From Streptomyces sp. NBC_01551 (lineage in GTDB: Bacteria; Actinomycetota; Actinomycetes; Streptomycetales; Streptomycetaceae): a stretch of 64,000 nucleotides of DNA. Where the stretch lies: assembly GCF_026339935.1 (NCBI RefSeq), contig NZ_JAPEPX010000001.1, positions 5,607,501-5,671,500 on the forward strand, written 5' to 3'. The position numbers were made by a program, and so were the translations under genes. Under the pieces are notes generated by a model that saw only the letters and a program-made list of their open reading frames with translations, did not search any database and was not told the DNA's origin. Shown one piece after another: positions 37,767 to 45,926 of this stretch; positions within the stretch are counted from its first letter, which is position 1; every line of letters starts with the position of its first letter.

Positions 37767-39390
37767 CCTTGCCGTCCGCGACCTCCAGGCGGCGGGTCAC
37801 GTGGACGGCGTCCAGCATCCGGCGGTCGTGGGTGACCAGCAGCAAGGTCCCCTCGTACGCCTCCAGGGCGGACTCCAGCTGCTCGATCGCCGGGAGGTCG
37901 AGGTGGTTGGTGGGCTCGTCCAGCACCAGCAGGTTCACCCCGCGGCCCTGGAGCAGCGCCAGGGCGGCGCGGGTGCGCTCGCCCGGGGAGAGGGTGCCGG
38001 CCGGGCGCAGCACGTGCGCCGCCTTGAGGCCGAACTTGGCGAGCAGGGTGCGGACCTCGGCGGGCTCGGTGTCCGGGACGGCCGCGCAGAACGCCTCCAG
38101 CAGCGGCTCGTCGCCGAGGAACAGCCCGCGGGCCTGGTCCACCTCGCCGACCAGCACACCGGAGCCGAGCGTGGCCGCGCCGGAGTCCGGGGCCAGCCGG
38201 CCGAGCAGGACGGCGAGCAGCGTGGACTTGCCGGCGCCGTTGGCCCCGGTGATCGCGACGCGGTCCGCCCAGTCGATCTGGAGGCTGGCCGGGCCGAAGT
38301 GGAAGTCGCCGCGCTCGACGGTGGCCTCGCGCAGCGTCGCGACCACGGACCCGGAGCGGGGGGCGGAGGCGATCTCCATCCGCAGCTCCCACTCCTTGCG
38401 GGGCTCGTCGACGACTTCGAGGCGCTCGATCGCGCGCTGCGTCTGGCGGGCCTTGGAGGCCTGCTTCTCGCTCGCCTCGCTGCGGAACTTCTTGCCGATC
38501 TTGTCGTTGTCGGTGGCCTTGCGGCGGGCGTTCTTGACGCCCTTGTCCATCCAGCCGCGCTGCATCGCGGCCCGGCCCTCCAGCGCGGAACGCTTGTCGG
38601 CGTACTCGTCGTACTCCTCGCGGGCGTGGTTGCGGGCCCGCTCGCGCTCCTCCAGGTACGCGTCGTAGCCGCCGCCGTAGAGGTTGATCTGCTGCTGTGC
38701 CAGGTCGAGTTCGAGGACCTTGGTGACGGTGCGGGTGAGGAACTCGCGGTCGTGGCTGATCACGACGGTGCCGGCGCGCAGCCCCTTGACGAACTGCTCC
38801 AGCCGCTCCAGGCCGTCGAGGTCGAGGTCGTTGGTCGGCTCGTCGAGCAGGAACACGTCGTACCGGGACAGCAGCAGCGAGGCGAGGCCGGCGCGGGCAG
38901 CCTGGCCGCCGGAAAGGGCGGCCATCGGGAGGTCCAGGCCGACGGCGAGCCCGAGGTCGTCGGCAACCTCCTGGGCGCGCTCGTCGAGGTCGGCGCCGCC
39001 GAGGTTCAGCCAGCGGTCGAGGGCCTCCGCGTACGCATCGTCCGCGCCGGGGGTGCCGTCGACGAGGCCCTGGGTGGCGGCGTCCAGCTCCGCCTGCGCG
39101 GCGGCGACGCCGGTACGGCGGGCCAGGAACTCCCGCACGGACTCGCCGGGCCGCCGCTCGGGCTCCTGCGGCAGGTGCCCGACGGCCGCTCCGGGCGGGG
39201 AGAGGCGCAGCTCGCCGGTCTCGGGGGTGTCCAGCCCGGCGAGCAGGCGCAGCAGCGTGGACTTCCCGGCGCCGTTGACGCCGACGAGGCCGATGACGTC
39301 GCCGGGGGCGACGACGAGGTCGAGATCGGCGAAGAGCGTGCGCTCACCGTGCGCGGCGGTGAGGTTCTTGGCGACGAGGGTTGCAGTCAT
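37753..39390 (-). CDS. ABC-F family ATPase (second copy)
   Basis: A 545-aa tandem ABC ATPase. Walker A GVNGAGKST near 37 and GANGAGKST in the second half, signatures LSGGQ and LSPGE, and Walker B VFLLDEPTNDLDLD and LLVLDEPTNHLDLP are all present. The linker (GRAAMQRGWMDKGVKNARRK) is basic. No membrane region, so it acts on the ribosome. It differs clearly from the copy at 7.4-9.1 kb. Whether it is housekeeping or a resistance factor cannot be told. Confidence 0.88.
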   Translation of the reverse strand: MTATLVAKNLTAAHGERTLFADLDLVVAPGDVIGLVGVNGAGKSTLLRLLAGLDTPETGELRLSPPGAAVGHLPQEPERRPGESVREFLARRTGVAAAQAELDAATQGLVDGTPGADDAYAEALDRWLNLGGADLDERAQEVADDLGLAVGLDLPMAALSGGQAARAGLASLLLSRYDVFLLDEPTNDLDLDGLERLEQFVKGLRAGTVVISHDREFLTRTVTKVLELDLAQQQINLYGGGYDAYLEERERARNHAREEYDEYADKRSALEGRAAMQRGWMDKGVKNARRKATDNDKIGKKFRSEASEKQASKARQTQRAIERLEVVDEPRKEWELRMEIASAPRSGSVVATLREATVERGDFHFGPASLQIDWADRVAITGANGAGKSTLLAVLLGRLAPDSGAATLGSGVLVGEVDQARGLFLGDEPLLEAFCAAVPDTEPAEVRTLLAKFGLKAAHVLRPAGTLSPGERTRAALALLQGRGVNLLVLDEPTNHLDLPAIEQLESALEAYEGTLLLVTHDRRMLDAVHVTRRLEVADGKVTEL

Positions 39391-39515
39391 GATCTGCCGA
39401 TCCTATCCGCGAGTCCTTGATCCCCTCACCGGCCGCCGCAGGGCCGCCGCCGATGGCCGGATTGGTGGGATGGCCGTCATTGCGGCCACCGCGCCCGGCG
39501 GCGGAGCATGAGGTC

Positions 39516-40520
39516 ATGTCGACGCGAAACGTGCTCGTCGTCCTCTACGACGGGGTGCAGAGCCTGGACGTCACCGGCCCGGTGGAGGTGTTCGCCGCCA
39601 TCGCCCACTTCCCCGGCCGGACCGGCTACCGGATCCGGACCGTCTCCCTCGGCGCCGCTCCCGTCCGCACCCACAGCGGCCTCACCCTGGTCCCCGACGG
39701 GGACCTGGAGAGCGCCCGCCCCGGCCCGGGCACCACGCTGCTGGTGCCCGGCGGGCAGTACCGGGCCGACTTCGAGCCCCGGCTCACCGACTGGCTGCGG
39801 GCGCACGGGGGCGGCGCGGAGCGGGTGGTCGCCGTGTGCACCGGCGGACTCCTGCTCGCCGAGGCCGGGCTGCTCGACGGCCGCCGGGCCACCACCCACT
39901 GGAACGCGTGCGCCCAGATGGCGCGGGACTACCCGGCCGTCACCGTCGAGCCGGACCCGATCTACGTACGGGACGGCAGGGTCGCGACCTCGGCCGGGGT
40001 CACCGCCGGGATCGACCTCGCGCTCGCGCTGGTGGAGGAGGACCACGGGCGGGACGTAGCGCTGCTGATCGCCCGGCACCTGGTGGTGTTCCTGCGCCGG
40101 CCGGGCAACCAGGCCCAGTTCAGCGCGCAGCTGGCGGCGCAGACGGCCCGCCGGGAGCCGCTGCGCGACGTCCAGCAGTGGATCACGGAGCACCCCGGCG
40201 GGGACCTCAGCGTGGAGGCGCTGGCCGCTCGGGCCAGGCTGTCGCCGCGGCACTTCGCGCGGGCGTTCCAGGCGGAGACGGGGGTGACGCCGGGGCGGTA
40301 CGTCGAGCGGGTGCGGGTGGAGCACGCGAGACGGCTCCTGGAGGACAGCGCGGACGGCGTCACCCAGATCGCCCGCACCTGCGGCTACGGCACCCCGGAG
40401 GCGATGCGGCGCGCCTTCGTGAAGACCCTCGGCCAGTCCCCGGCGGAATACCGCCGCCGCTTCGGCCCACCCCACCGACCCCACCCACCGCAGTCACCCG
40501 CACCCCAAGCCCGTCCATGA
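39516..40520 (+). CDS. GlxA family AraC-type regulator with DJ-1/PfpI domain
   Basis: A 334-aa regulator. Residues about 1-190 are a DJ-1/PfpI fold (VLVVLYDGVQSLDVTGPVEVF, TTLLVPGG, VCTGGLLLAEAGLLDGRRATTHW with the nucleophile-elbow Cys). The C-terminal 100 residues are an AraC helix-turn-helix pair (SVEALAARARLSPRHFARAFQAETG and QIARTCGYGTPEAMRRAF). The next gene is a stand-alone PfpI domain much like this N-terminus and may be its target. Start at ATG with GGAG upstream. Confidence 0.9.
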   Translation: MSTRNVLVVLYDGVQSLDVTGPVEVFAAIAHFPGRTGYRIRTVSLGAAPVRTHSGLTLVPDGDLESARPGPGTTLLVPGGQYRADFEPRLTDWLRAHGGGAERVVAVCTGGLLLAEAGLLDGRRATTHWNACAQMARDYPAVTVEPDPIYVRDGRVATSAGVTAGIDLALALVEEDHGRDVALLIARHLVVFLRRPGNQAQFSAQLAAQTARREPLRDVQQWITEHPGGDLSVEALAARARLSPRHFARAFQAETGVTPGRYVERVRVEHARRLLEDSADGVTQIARTCGYGTPEAMRRAFVKTLGQSPAEYRRRFGPPHRPHPPQSPAPQARP

Positions 40521-40549
40521 CCCCGCATCCAGCACTTCGGAGGACAGAC

Positions 40550-41176
40550 ATGCAGATCGCCGTACTGCTCTACGACCGCTTCACCGCCCTCGACGCCATC
40601 GGGCCGTACGACACCCTCGGCCGGTTGCCCGGTGCCGAGACCGTGTTCGTCGCCGAGCGGCCGGGAGCGGTGCGCAACGACTCCGGCTCGCTCGCGCTCG
40701 TCGCCGACAAGGGGCTGCACGAGGTGACGCGGCCCGACATCGTCATCGTGCCCGGCGGGCCCACGCCGGAGGTGGAGATGGGGAACCCGGCCGTCCTCGA
40801 CTGGCTGCGGGCCGTCGACGCCACCACCACCTGGACCACGTCCGTCTGCACCGGCTCGCTGCTGCTCGCCGCCGCCGGGCTGCTCGACGGCCGCCGCGCC
40901 GCCTCGCACTGGATGTTCCTCGACCGGCTCCCCGCCTTCGGCGCCGAGCCGACCGGGGAGCGGACGGTGTTCGACGGCAAGTACGTCACCGCCGCCGGCG
41001 TGTCCGCCGGGATCGACATGGGGCTCGCGCTGCTCGGCCGGATCGCCGGCGACGAGGTCGCGCAGACCGTGCAACTGATGACCGAGTACGACCCCCGGCC
41101 GCCCTACGACGCCGGCTCGCCGGACAAGGCCCCGGCCGGGCTCGTCGCCAGGCTGCGCGAGGTCAGCCCGCTGTAG
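40550..41176 (+). CDS. stand-alone DJ-1/PfpI family protein
   Basis: A 208-aa protein of the DJ-1/PfpI family. VLLYDRFTALDAIGPYDTLGRL opens it, IVIVPGG and TSVCTGSLLLAAAGLLDGRRAASHW give the Cys elbow with neighbouring His, and AGVSAGIDMGLAL ends it. Similar proteins include isonitrile hydratase and glyoxalase-like enzymes. GGAGG precedes ATG, 29 bp after the regulator, so an operon is likely. Convergent overlap of 14 bp with the hydratase gene. Confidence 0.87.
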   Translation: MQIAVLLYDRFTALDAIGPYDTLGRLPGAETVFVAERPGAVRNDSGSLALVADKGLHEVTRPDIVIVPGGPTPEVEMGNPAVLDWLRAVDATTTWTTSVCTGSLLLAAAGLLDGRRAASHWMFLDRLPAFGAEPTGERTVFDGKYVTAAGVSAGIDMGLALLGRIAGDEVAQTVQLMTEYDPRPPYDAGSPDKAPAGLVARLREVSPL

Positions 41177-41981
41177 CCCCGGCCGAGGTTTCCGCCGCGG
41201 GGCCCGCCGCAGGGCCCGCCGAGGTTTCCGCCGCAGGGCCCGGCACCGTCCACGTGAACGACGGCGTACGCCGTTCCAGGAACGCGGCGACACCCTCCGC
41301 GGTGTCGCCGCTCCCGGCGGCCTGCGCCGTCCAGTGGGCGTCCCGGTCGGTGCGGCCGTCCGCGAACTCCTTCGCCGCCGCCTGCGTCAGCTGCGAGCGG
41401 GAGGCCAGGACCCGGGAGAAGTCCGCCACCCGCTTGACCAGTTGGCCGGCCGGCAGCAGCTCGTTCAGGAACCCGGCCCGCAGCGCGTGCTCCGCGTCGA
41501 TCAACTCCGCCGAGAACAGCAGGTACTTGGCCACCGCCGGCCCGACCAGCCCGGCCAGCCGCCGCGTGGAGGAGGCCGGATAGACGATCCCGAGGCGCGC
41601 CGGGGTCACCCCGAAGGACGCCCCCTCCTCCGCGAACCGCAGGTCGCACGCCGCCGCCAGCTGGCTGCCGCCGCCCACGCAGAACCCCCGGATCGCGGCG
41701 ATCGTGGGCTTCGGGAAGGCGGCCAGGGCCTCCTCCGCGGCCACCGCCAGCGCCTGCGGGTCCTCGTCCCCGGCCAGCGAGGAGATGTCCGCCCCCGCGC
41801 AGAACGTGGGGCCGGCCCCGGTCAGCACGAGCACCCGTACGGCCGGATCGGCGGCGAGCCCCGGCAGCAGTTCCGGGAGCGCGCGCCACATCGCCGCCGT
41901 CATGGCGTTCCGCTTGGCGGGGTGGGAGATGACGACGGTGGCGACCCCGTCGGCCACCGTGTGGAGGAGGGCTGCGTCCAT
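41163..41981 (-). CDS. enoyl-CoA hydratase/isomerase family protein
   Basis: A 272-aa crotonase. HPAKRNAMTAAMWRALPELL, GAGPTFCAGADISSL oxyanion loop and IRGFCVGGGSQLAAACDLRFAEEGASFGVTPARLG show the fold. The usual catalytic Glu in the second loop is at FGVTPARLGI (no Glu at the hydratase position I expect), so isomerase or other crotonase chemistry is possible. The C-terminal 25 residues are an AETSAGPAAG repeat added to the normal end. It stands apart from other lipid genes. Confidence 0.85.
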   Translation of the reverse strand: MDAALLHTVADGVATVVISHPAKRNAMTAAMWRALPELLPGLAADPAVRVLVLTGAGPTFCAGADISSLAGDEDPQALAVAAEEALAAFPKPTIAAIRGFCVGGGSQLAAACDLRFAEEGASFGVTPARLGIVYPASSTRRLAGLVGPAVAKYLLFSAELIDAEHALRAGFLNELLPAGQLVKRVADFSRVLASRSQLTQAAAKEFADGRTDRDAHWTAQAAGSGDTAEGVAAFLERRTPSFTWTVPGPAAETSAGPAAGPAAETSAGATAG

Positions 41982-42067
41982 GCGCCGGATGCTATCCCGC
42001 GCGGTGAAACCTATGATCAAGGGAGTCGGGCCAGGGGGCGCGGGGGGTGCTGAAAGGTGGCACGTCC

Positions 42068-42736
42068 ATGGGCGCAGACCGTACCCGCCGCGAAGAACAG
42101 CAGGAGAAGAAGAAGCTCAGCCGCAAGTTCGGCCTGCTGGCACTGCTCGGCGTGCTGCTGGTGCTGGCCGGGCTCGTGGGCCTCGTCTACACCGGCCTGG
42201 CCACGCTGACCTCGATGTTCCTCTTCGGCTGGCTGCTCCTGATCGGCGGTGTGGTGGGCCTCGTACAGGCTTTCCAGTCGCGCAAGAGCGACTACTTCTG
42301 GCTCGCCGTGATCGTCGCTGCCCTCAACCTGGCCGCCGGGTTCGTGATCCTGCGCCGCCCGGAGGCCAGCGCCGAGGCGCTGACCATGTTCGCCGCGCTG
42401 CTCTTCCTCGTCGGCGGCGTCTTCCGGCTGGTGGGCGCCCTGGTGGTGCGCGGCTCGAACTTCGGGCTCACCCTCGTCCAGGGCGCCTTCGGCATCCTGC
42501 TCGGCCTGCTGATCCTCTCCAACTGGCCCGGCAACAGTCTGTACGTGATCGGAACCTTCTTCTCCCTCGCCCTGCTGTTCGACGGGCTGGCCCTGATCGC
42601 CCTGGGGATGGGCGCCCGCCGCATCCTGGGGTTGGTCAGGGAAGACGAGGTGTCGCCGGCGTCCGGCGGGCTCGACGGGGCCCGCGAGGCGGCCGAGAAG
42701 CGCGCCCCGGAAGATCAGGAACGGTCGAACAGTTGA
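42068..42736 (+). CDS. DUF308/HdeD family membrane protein
   Basis: A 222-aa protein with six hydrophobic helices (LLALLGVLLVLAGLVGLVYTG, MFLFGWLLLIGGVVGLVQAF, FWLAVIVAALNLAAGFVIL, LTMFAALLFLVGGVFRLVGAL, LTLVQGAFGILLGLLILS and VIGTFFSLALLFDGLALIAL) in the tandem DUF308 layout of HdeD. N-terminal and C-terminal tails are charged. Family members relate to acid stress in enterics; role here unknown. AAAGGTGG precedes ATG. Confidence 0.85.
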   Translation: MGADRTRREEQQEKKKLSRKFGLLALLGVLLVLAGLVGLVYTGLATLTSMFLFGWLLLIGGVVGLVQAFQSRKSDYFWLAVIVAALNLAAGFVILRRPEASAEALTMFAALLFLVGGVFRLVGALVVRGSNFGLTLVQGAFGILLGLLILSNWPGNSLYVIGTFFSLALLFDGLALIALGMGARRILGLVREDEVSPASGGLDGAREAAEKRAPEDQERSNS

Positions 42737-42792
42737 CGCTGTCATACGCCAACGGTCAGAAAGCGTCCGATTGACGCTGACTTCTGGTCAGC

Positions 42793-42807
42793 GGTCCGGT
42801 CCGGACC
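42793..42807. promoter_or_regulatory. perfect 15-bp dyad upstream of the anti-sigma-type gene
   Basis: GGTCCGG and CCGGACC around one T. It lies between the membrane-protein stop and the kinase-like gene; it could be an operator or a weak terminator. Confidence 0.4.
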
Positions 42808-42830
42808 AGGCTGTTCCCCACTCTTGACGC

Positions 42831-43388
42831 GTGGAGACGATCGAGCGTGAAGACGGGGGCCGGAAGATGGAAGACAGCGGGAACGTCCCGCCAGCCAGGG
42901 GAGGTGAGCCGGAGGCTCCGGCCGACCCCCTCGCGTACGAGGGAGTGTGGCGTTTCACCGCTCCCGCGGTAGAAGAATCCGTTCCGCAGGCGCGCCGGGC
43001 GGTCCGCGACCTGCTCGGCCGGCAGGGGGTGCCGGCCCACCAGGACCTGGTGTACTCCCTGCTGCTGATCGTCTCCGAACTGGTGACGAACTCGGTCCGG
43101 CACGCCGCTCTGCTCTCTCCGGAGGTCGCGGTCGAGGTCGCGATCGGCCGGGAGTGGGTCCGGGTGGCCGTCGAGGACAACCACCCGTACCGTCCCAAGG
43201 CCCTGGAGGCGGATTTCGGCCAGACCGGCGGCCGGGGCCTGCTGCTGGTGCGCGAGGTCACGCGGGAGGCCGGCGGGGTCTGCGACGTCGAGCACACCTC
43301 GACGGGCGGCAAGGTCATCTGGGCGGCCCTGCCGCTCACCACACCCGCCACACCTGCCGCACCCGTCGCGCCGACATCCGCCGTCTGA
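42831..43388 (+). CDS. anti-sigma-factor-type histidine kinase-like ATPase
   Basis: A 185-aa protein with a single GHKL ATPase domain (RsbW/SpoIIAB-like). VSELVTNSVRHA is the N box, VAVEDNHPYRP the G1 box with Asp and GGRGLLLVREV the G2 box. No histidine-phosphotransfer domain. The family binds and blocks sigma factors or phosphorylates anti-anti-sigma proteins. The first start is GTG at 42831; an ATG at 42867 with GGGGG seven bases upstream would shorten it by twelve residues. A Thr/Ala/Pro tail follows. Confidence 0.8.
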   Translation: METIEREDGGRKMEDSGNVPPARGGEPEAPADPLAYEGVWRFTAPAVEESVPQARRAVRDLLGRQGVPAHQDLVYSLLLIVSELVTNSVRHAALLSPEVAVEVAIGREWVRVAVEDNHPYRPKALEADFGQTGGRGLLLVREVTREAGGVCDVEHTSTGGKVIWAALPLTTPATPAAPVAPTSAV

Positions 43389-43459
43389 ACGACGTAGCAC
43401 CCCGTCGACCCACCGGGCCGGCGAACCGCCGGCCTGCCGGAGCACCGGCGTACGACGGG

Positions 43460-44059
43460 CTACCAGCCCGCGGCGTCCCCGGTCAGCTCGCGGATCGCGG
43501 GCCGGGCCGCGTCCAGCACCGTCATGAACCAGGCCGAGAACGGCGCCTCGGCGTGCCGCTTCGCCAGCTCCTCGGCGGTCACGAACGCGGTGTCGCCGAC
43601 CTCTTCCGGGTCCGGCCGCAGGTCCGCCTGCGCCAGCCCCACGAACAGGTGGTTGAACTCCTGCTCCACCAGGCCCGACGCCGGGTCCGGGTGGTTGTAG
43701 CGCACCGTCCCCGCCTCCGCGAGCAGCGAGGGCGACAGCCCCAGCTCCTCGTGGGTCCGCCGGGCCGCGGCCGCGAACGGCGACTCCCCCGGGTAGGGGT
43801 GACCGCAGCACGTGTTCGACCAGACGCCGGGGGAGTGGTACTTCCCCAGGGCCCGCTGCTGGAGCAGCAGGCGCCCCTGCTCGTCGAAGAGGAACACCGA
43901 GAACGCCCGGTGCAGCTGACCGGGTGCCTGATGGGCGGAGAGCTTCTCCGCCGTGCCGATGGTGTTGCCGGACTCGTCGACCAGTTCGAGCATGATCGGT
44001 TCTTGAGTGCCGGTGCCGGTGGACGCGCGGTTCGCGGCGGTGGCTGGTGTGGTCGGCAT
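43460..44059 (-). CDS. idi: isopentenyl-diphosphate delta-isomerase, type I
   Basis: A 199-aa Nudix-fold enzyme interconverting IPP and DMAPP. WSNTCCGHPYPGE near 82-94 contains the catalytic Cys and metal His, ARRTHEELGL is the Nudix-like helix and EFNHLFVG holds the second catalytic Glu region. An alternative ATG lies two codons upstream; AAGGA fits 44059. The window's hopanoid cluster starts about 9 kb further on, and IPP/DMAPP balance feeds it. A hairpin follows the next gene, not this one. Confidence 0.92.
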   Translation of the reverse strand: MPTTPATAANRASTGTGTQEPIMLELVDESGNTIGTAEKLSAHQAPGQLHRAFSVFLFDEQGRLLLQQRALGKYHSPGVWSNTCCGHPYPGESPFAAAARRTHEELGLSPSLLAEAGTVRYNHPDPASGLVEQEFNHLFVGLAQADLRPDPEEVGDTAFVTAEELAKRHAEAPFSAWFMTVLDAARPAIRELTGDAAGW

Positions 44060-44137
44060 ACCCATCCTTCGCTTCGGACTTCGACCTTCAGTCTGCCGTA
44101 CAAAAGAGGCTTGTCCCCACTTCGGTGATCCGCGCAT

Positions 44138-44176
44138 GTCTGCCCCCCGCCGCGTGGTAGGCGGCGGGGGGCAGAC
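44138..44176 (-). terminator. 16-bp perfect hairpin after the methyltransferase-GNAT gene
   Basis: GTCTGCCCCCCGCCGC (44138-44153) and its exact complement (44161-44176) flank a 7-nt loop, 13 bp past the stop of the minus-strand gene and before idi. Confidence 0.85.
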
Positions 44177-44189
44177 GATCAGCGGGGCA

Positions 44190-45530
44190 TCAGATCCCGA
44201 ACGGGGCCGGATACCCGATCGTGCCCGCCGGAACCGGAACGGAATCGTCCAGCACCAGCGCCATCATCGCCTCGTCGGGTACCTCGAACGGCGCCCTGAT
44301 GCCGAAGCGGGACGCCGGCACGAAACCGAAGCGCGGGTAGTACGACGGGTGGCCCAGGACCAGGACCAGCGACTCCCCGCGCTCCTTGGCGGCCGCGAGC
44401 AGGGCCCGTACGACAGAGCTCCCCGCCCCCGTGCGCTGGAGCGCGGGATCGGCGGCCACCGGGGCGAGCGCGAGCGCCGGTACGCCGTCCACCTCGCACC
44501 GGGTCAGCAGGGCGTGCGCCGCCACCGACCCGTCCGGGGCCTCGGCCACGTACGACAGCCCGGGCAGCCAGGAGGCGTCCGCCCGCAGCGCGTCCACGAG
44601 ATCCGCCTCCAGCGGGGTCTCGAACGCCGCGAGGTTGACGTCCCGCACGGCGGCCACGTCGGCCGCGGTCTCCGGGCGGGCCGGCCAGGCGGCGCCGTCC
44701 CCGGCGGTCACCGGGCGCAGCACGTACCCGGTGTAGCCGTACTCGTGCCCGTGCCGGGCCCGTACGTCGAGCTCCTCGCGCGTCGCGGCCAGCGCGGCCG
44801 CCATCGCGGGAGCCCCGTCGCCGGGCGCGACCCCGGCGCCCTCCCCGGCCCCGTCGGCGGAGTGGGCGCGGGCCCGCTCCGCGAGCGGGCCGTAGTACTC
44901 GGCCCAGTCGGAGTCGGGCTGGTGGAAGACGCCCAGCACCCGGTACCCGGCGGCCTGGGCGGCCGCGAGGTTGCGGGCGGTGGAGCGCAGCGGGTAGTGC
45001 GTGTCCCAGAACGCGCGGGCCCCGGCGGACGGTCGCGCCGCCGTCCACTCGCACTCGGTCAGCACCAGGGTGCCGCCGGGGGCGAGCAGCCGCTTCCACC
45101 GCGTGAGCGCGGTGTCGAAGCCGATCGAGTAGGCGCTGCCCTCGGCCCAGACGAGGTCGAAGGAACCATCCGCACAGGCGAGCGCGCCCATGTCCGCGTT
45201 GACGGGGCGGACGCGATCGGCGACCCCCCGGGCCTCGGCGGCCGCGCGGAGCTCGTCGAGGAACGGGCCGTGCAGGTCGACGGCGGTCACCCAGGCGGCG
45301 CCGGCGCCCGCCGGCCCCGCCTCCTCGGCGAGGAGCAGCGCGCTGCGGCCCGGGCCGCAGCCCAGGTCGAGGACGCGCGGCCGCTCGGGCAGCGGTCCGC
45401 ACAGGGACAGCAGGTGCCGGGTGGTCGCGTCGGAGCCGGGAGCCTGCCTGGGCAGCCCGTGGTGGAGTGTGAAGAACGCCTCAGCGAAGGCGTCGCGGGA
45501 GAAATCGGAGGAACGCGTGGTGTCGGTCAA
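44190..45530 (-). CDS. methyltransferase-GNAT acetyltransferase fusion
   Basis: A 446-aa bifunctional-looking protein. Residues about 30-265 are a class I SAM methyltransferase (RVLDLGCGPGRSALLLAEEA, VTAVDLHGPFL, FDLVWAEGSAYSIGFD). After a Gly/Ala/Asp linker the final 160 residues are a GNAT domain (VAPVAADPALQRTGAGSSVVRALLAAAK and LGHPSYYPRFGFVPA). I chose TTG at 45530 with AAGGG six bases upstream; GTG at 45554 is possible. A 26-codon ORF with a strong ribosome site lies just upstream. Substrates unknown; acceptor of both groups may be one small molecule. Confidence 0.82.
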   Translation of the reverse strand: MTDTTRSSDFSRDAFAEAFFTLHHGLPRQAPGSDATTRHLLSLCGPLPERPRVLDLGCGPGRSALLLAEEAGPAGAGAAWVTAVDLHGPFLDELRAAAEARGVADRVRPVNADMGALACADGSFDLVWAEGSAYSIGFDTALTRWKRLLAPGGTLVLTECEWTAARPSAGARAFWDTHYPLRSTARNLAAAQAAGYRVLGVFHQPDSDWAEYYGPLAERARAHSADGAGEGAGVAPGDGAPAMAAALAATREELDVRARHGHEYGYTGYVLRPVTAGDGAAWPARPETAADVAAVRDVNLAAFETPLEADLVDALRADASWLPGLSYVAEAPDGSVAAHALLTRCEVDGVPALALAPVAADPALQRTGAGSSVVRALLAAAKERGESLVLVLGHPSYYPRFGFVPASRFGIRAPFEVPDEAMMALVLDDSVPVPAGTIGYPAPFGI

Positions 45531-45579
45531 CGTGAACCCTTGGAAAGGGGGCACCGGCCGACGGGGCCGATCGCTCGGA

Positions 45580-45660
45580 TCAGGCCTGGCCGGACGCCCG
45601 GAAGACGGTGGGGATGTACCGGAGTTCGCCGTGCGTGACAGCGACCACTGCGACGGTCAT
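45580..45660 (-). CDS. 26-aa small ORF upstream of the fusion gene
   Basis: ATG to TGA, starting MTVAVVAVTHGELRYIPTVF. AGAGGTGG lies four bases before the ATG, the best ribosome-binding site of this neighbourhood. It ends 49 bp before the start of the methyltransferase-GNAT gene and could be a leader peptide or a real small protein. No similarity recognised. Confidence 0.6.
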   Translation of the reverse strand: MTVAVVAVTHGELRYIPTVFRASGQA

Positions 45661-45685
45661 CAACCCACCTCTTTTCGCGTTCCGG

Positions 45686-45703
45686 GCGTACGAACGCGTA
45701 CGC
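45686..45703 (-). promoter_or_regulatory. perfect inverted repeat upstream of the small ORF
   Basis: GCGTACG-AACG-CGTACGC: 7-bp arms, 4-bp gap, 26 bp before the small ORF's ATG. Likely an operator for the minus-strand transcript. Confidence 0.55.
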
Positions 45704-45926
45704 GACTTCGTTCACCGTAACATCCACGCGGTTTGTGGTCCGTCGCCGCGATCGTCAATGATGATCACGGCATGGGGGCCGGCCCGCCCAGAGCCCGGGA
45801 ATCTTCGGCTTATCGGGGCGTAAACGGGTGGTGAACCCCCGCTTCCATTCATCCGATAGCCTCTGCCGACGTGCTGCCGCCCCACCAGGCGCGCGTTCCG
45901 CGTTCGTTGCCAAGGAGTGAGTTCGT

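Noticed and set aside
45608..45823. 71-codon plus-strand frame in the gap before the CDP-alcohol transferase
   Set aside because: It is antisense to the better-supported 26-codon ORF and its dyad, and has no ribosome site.
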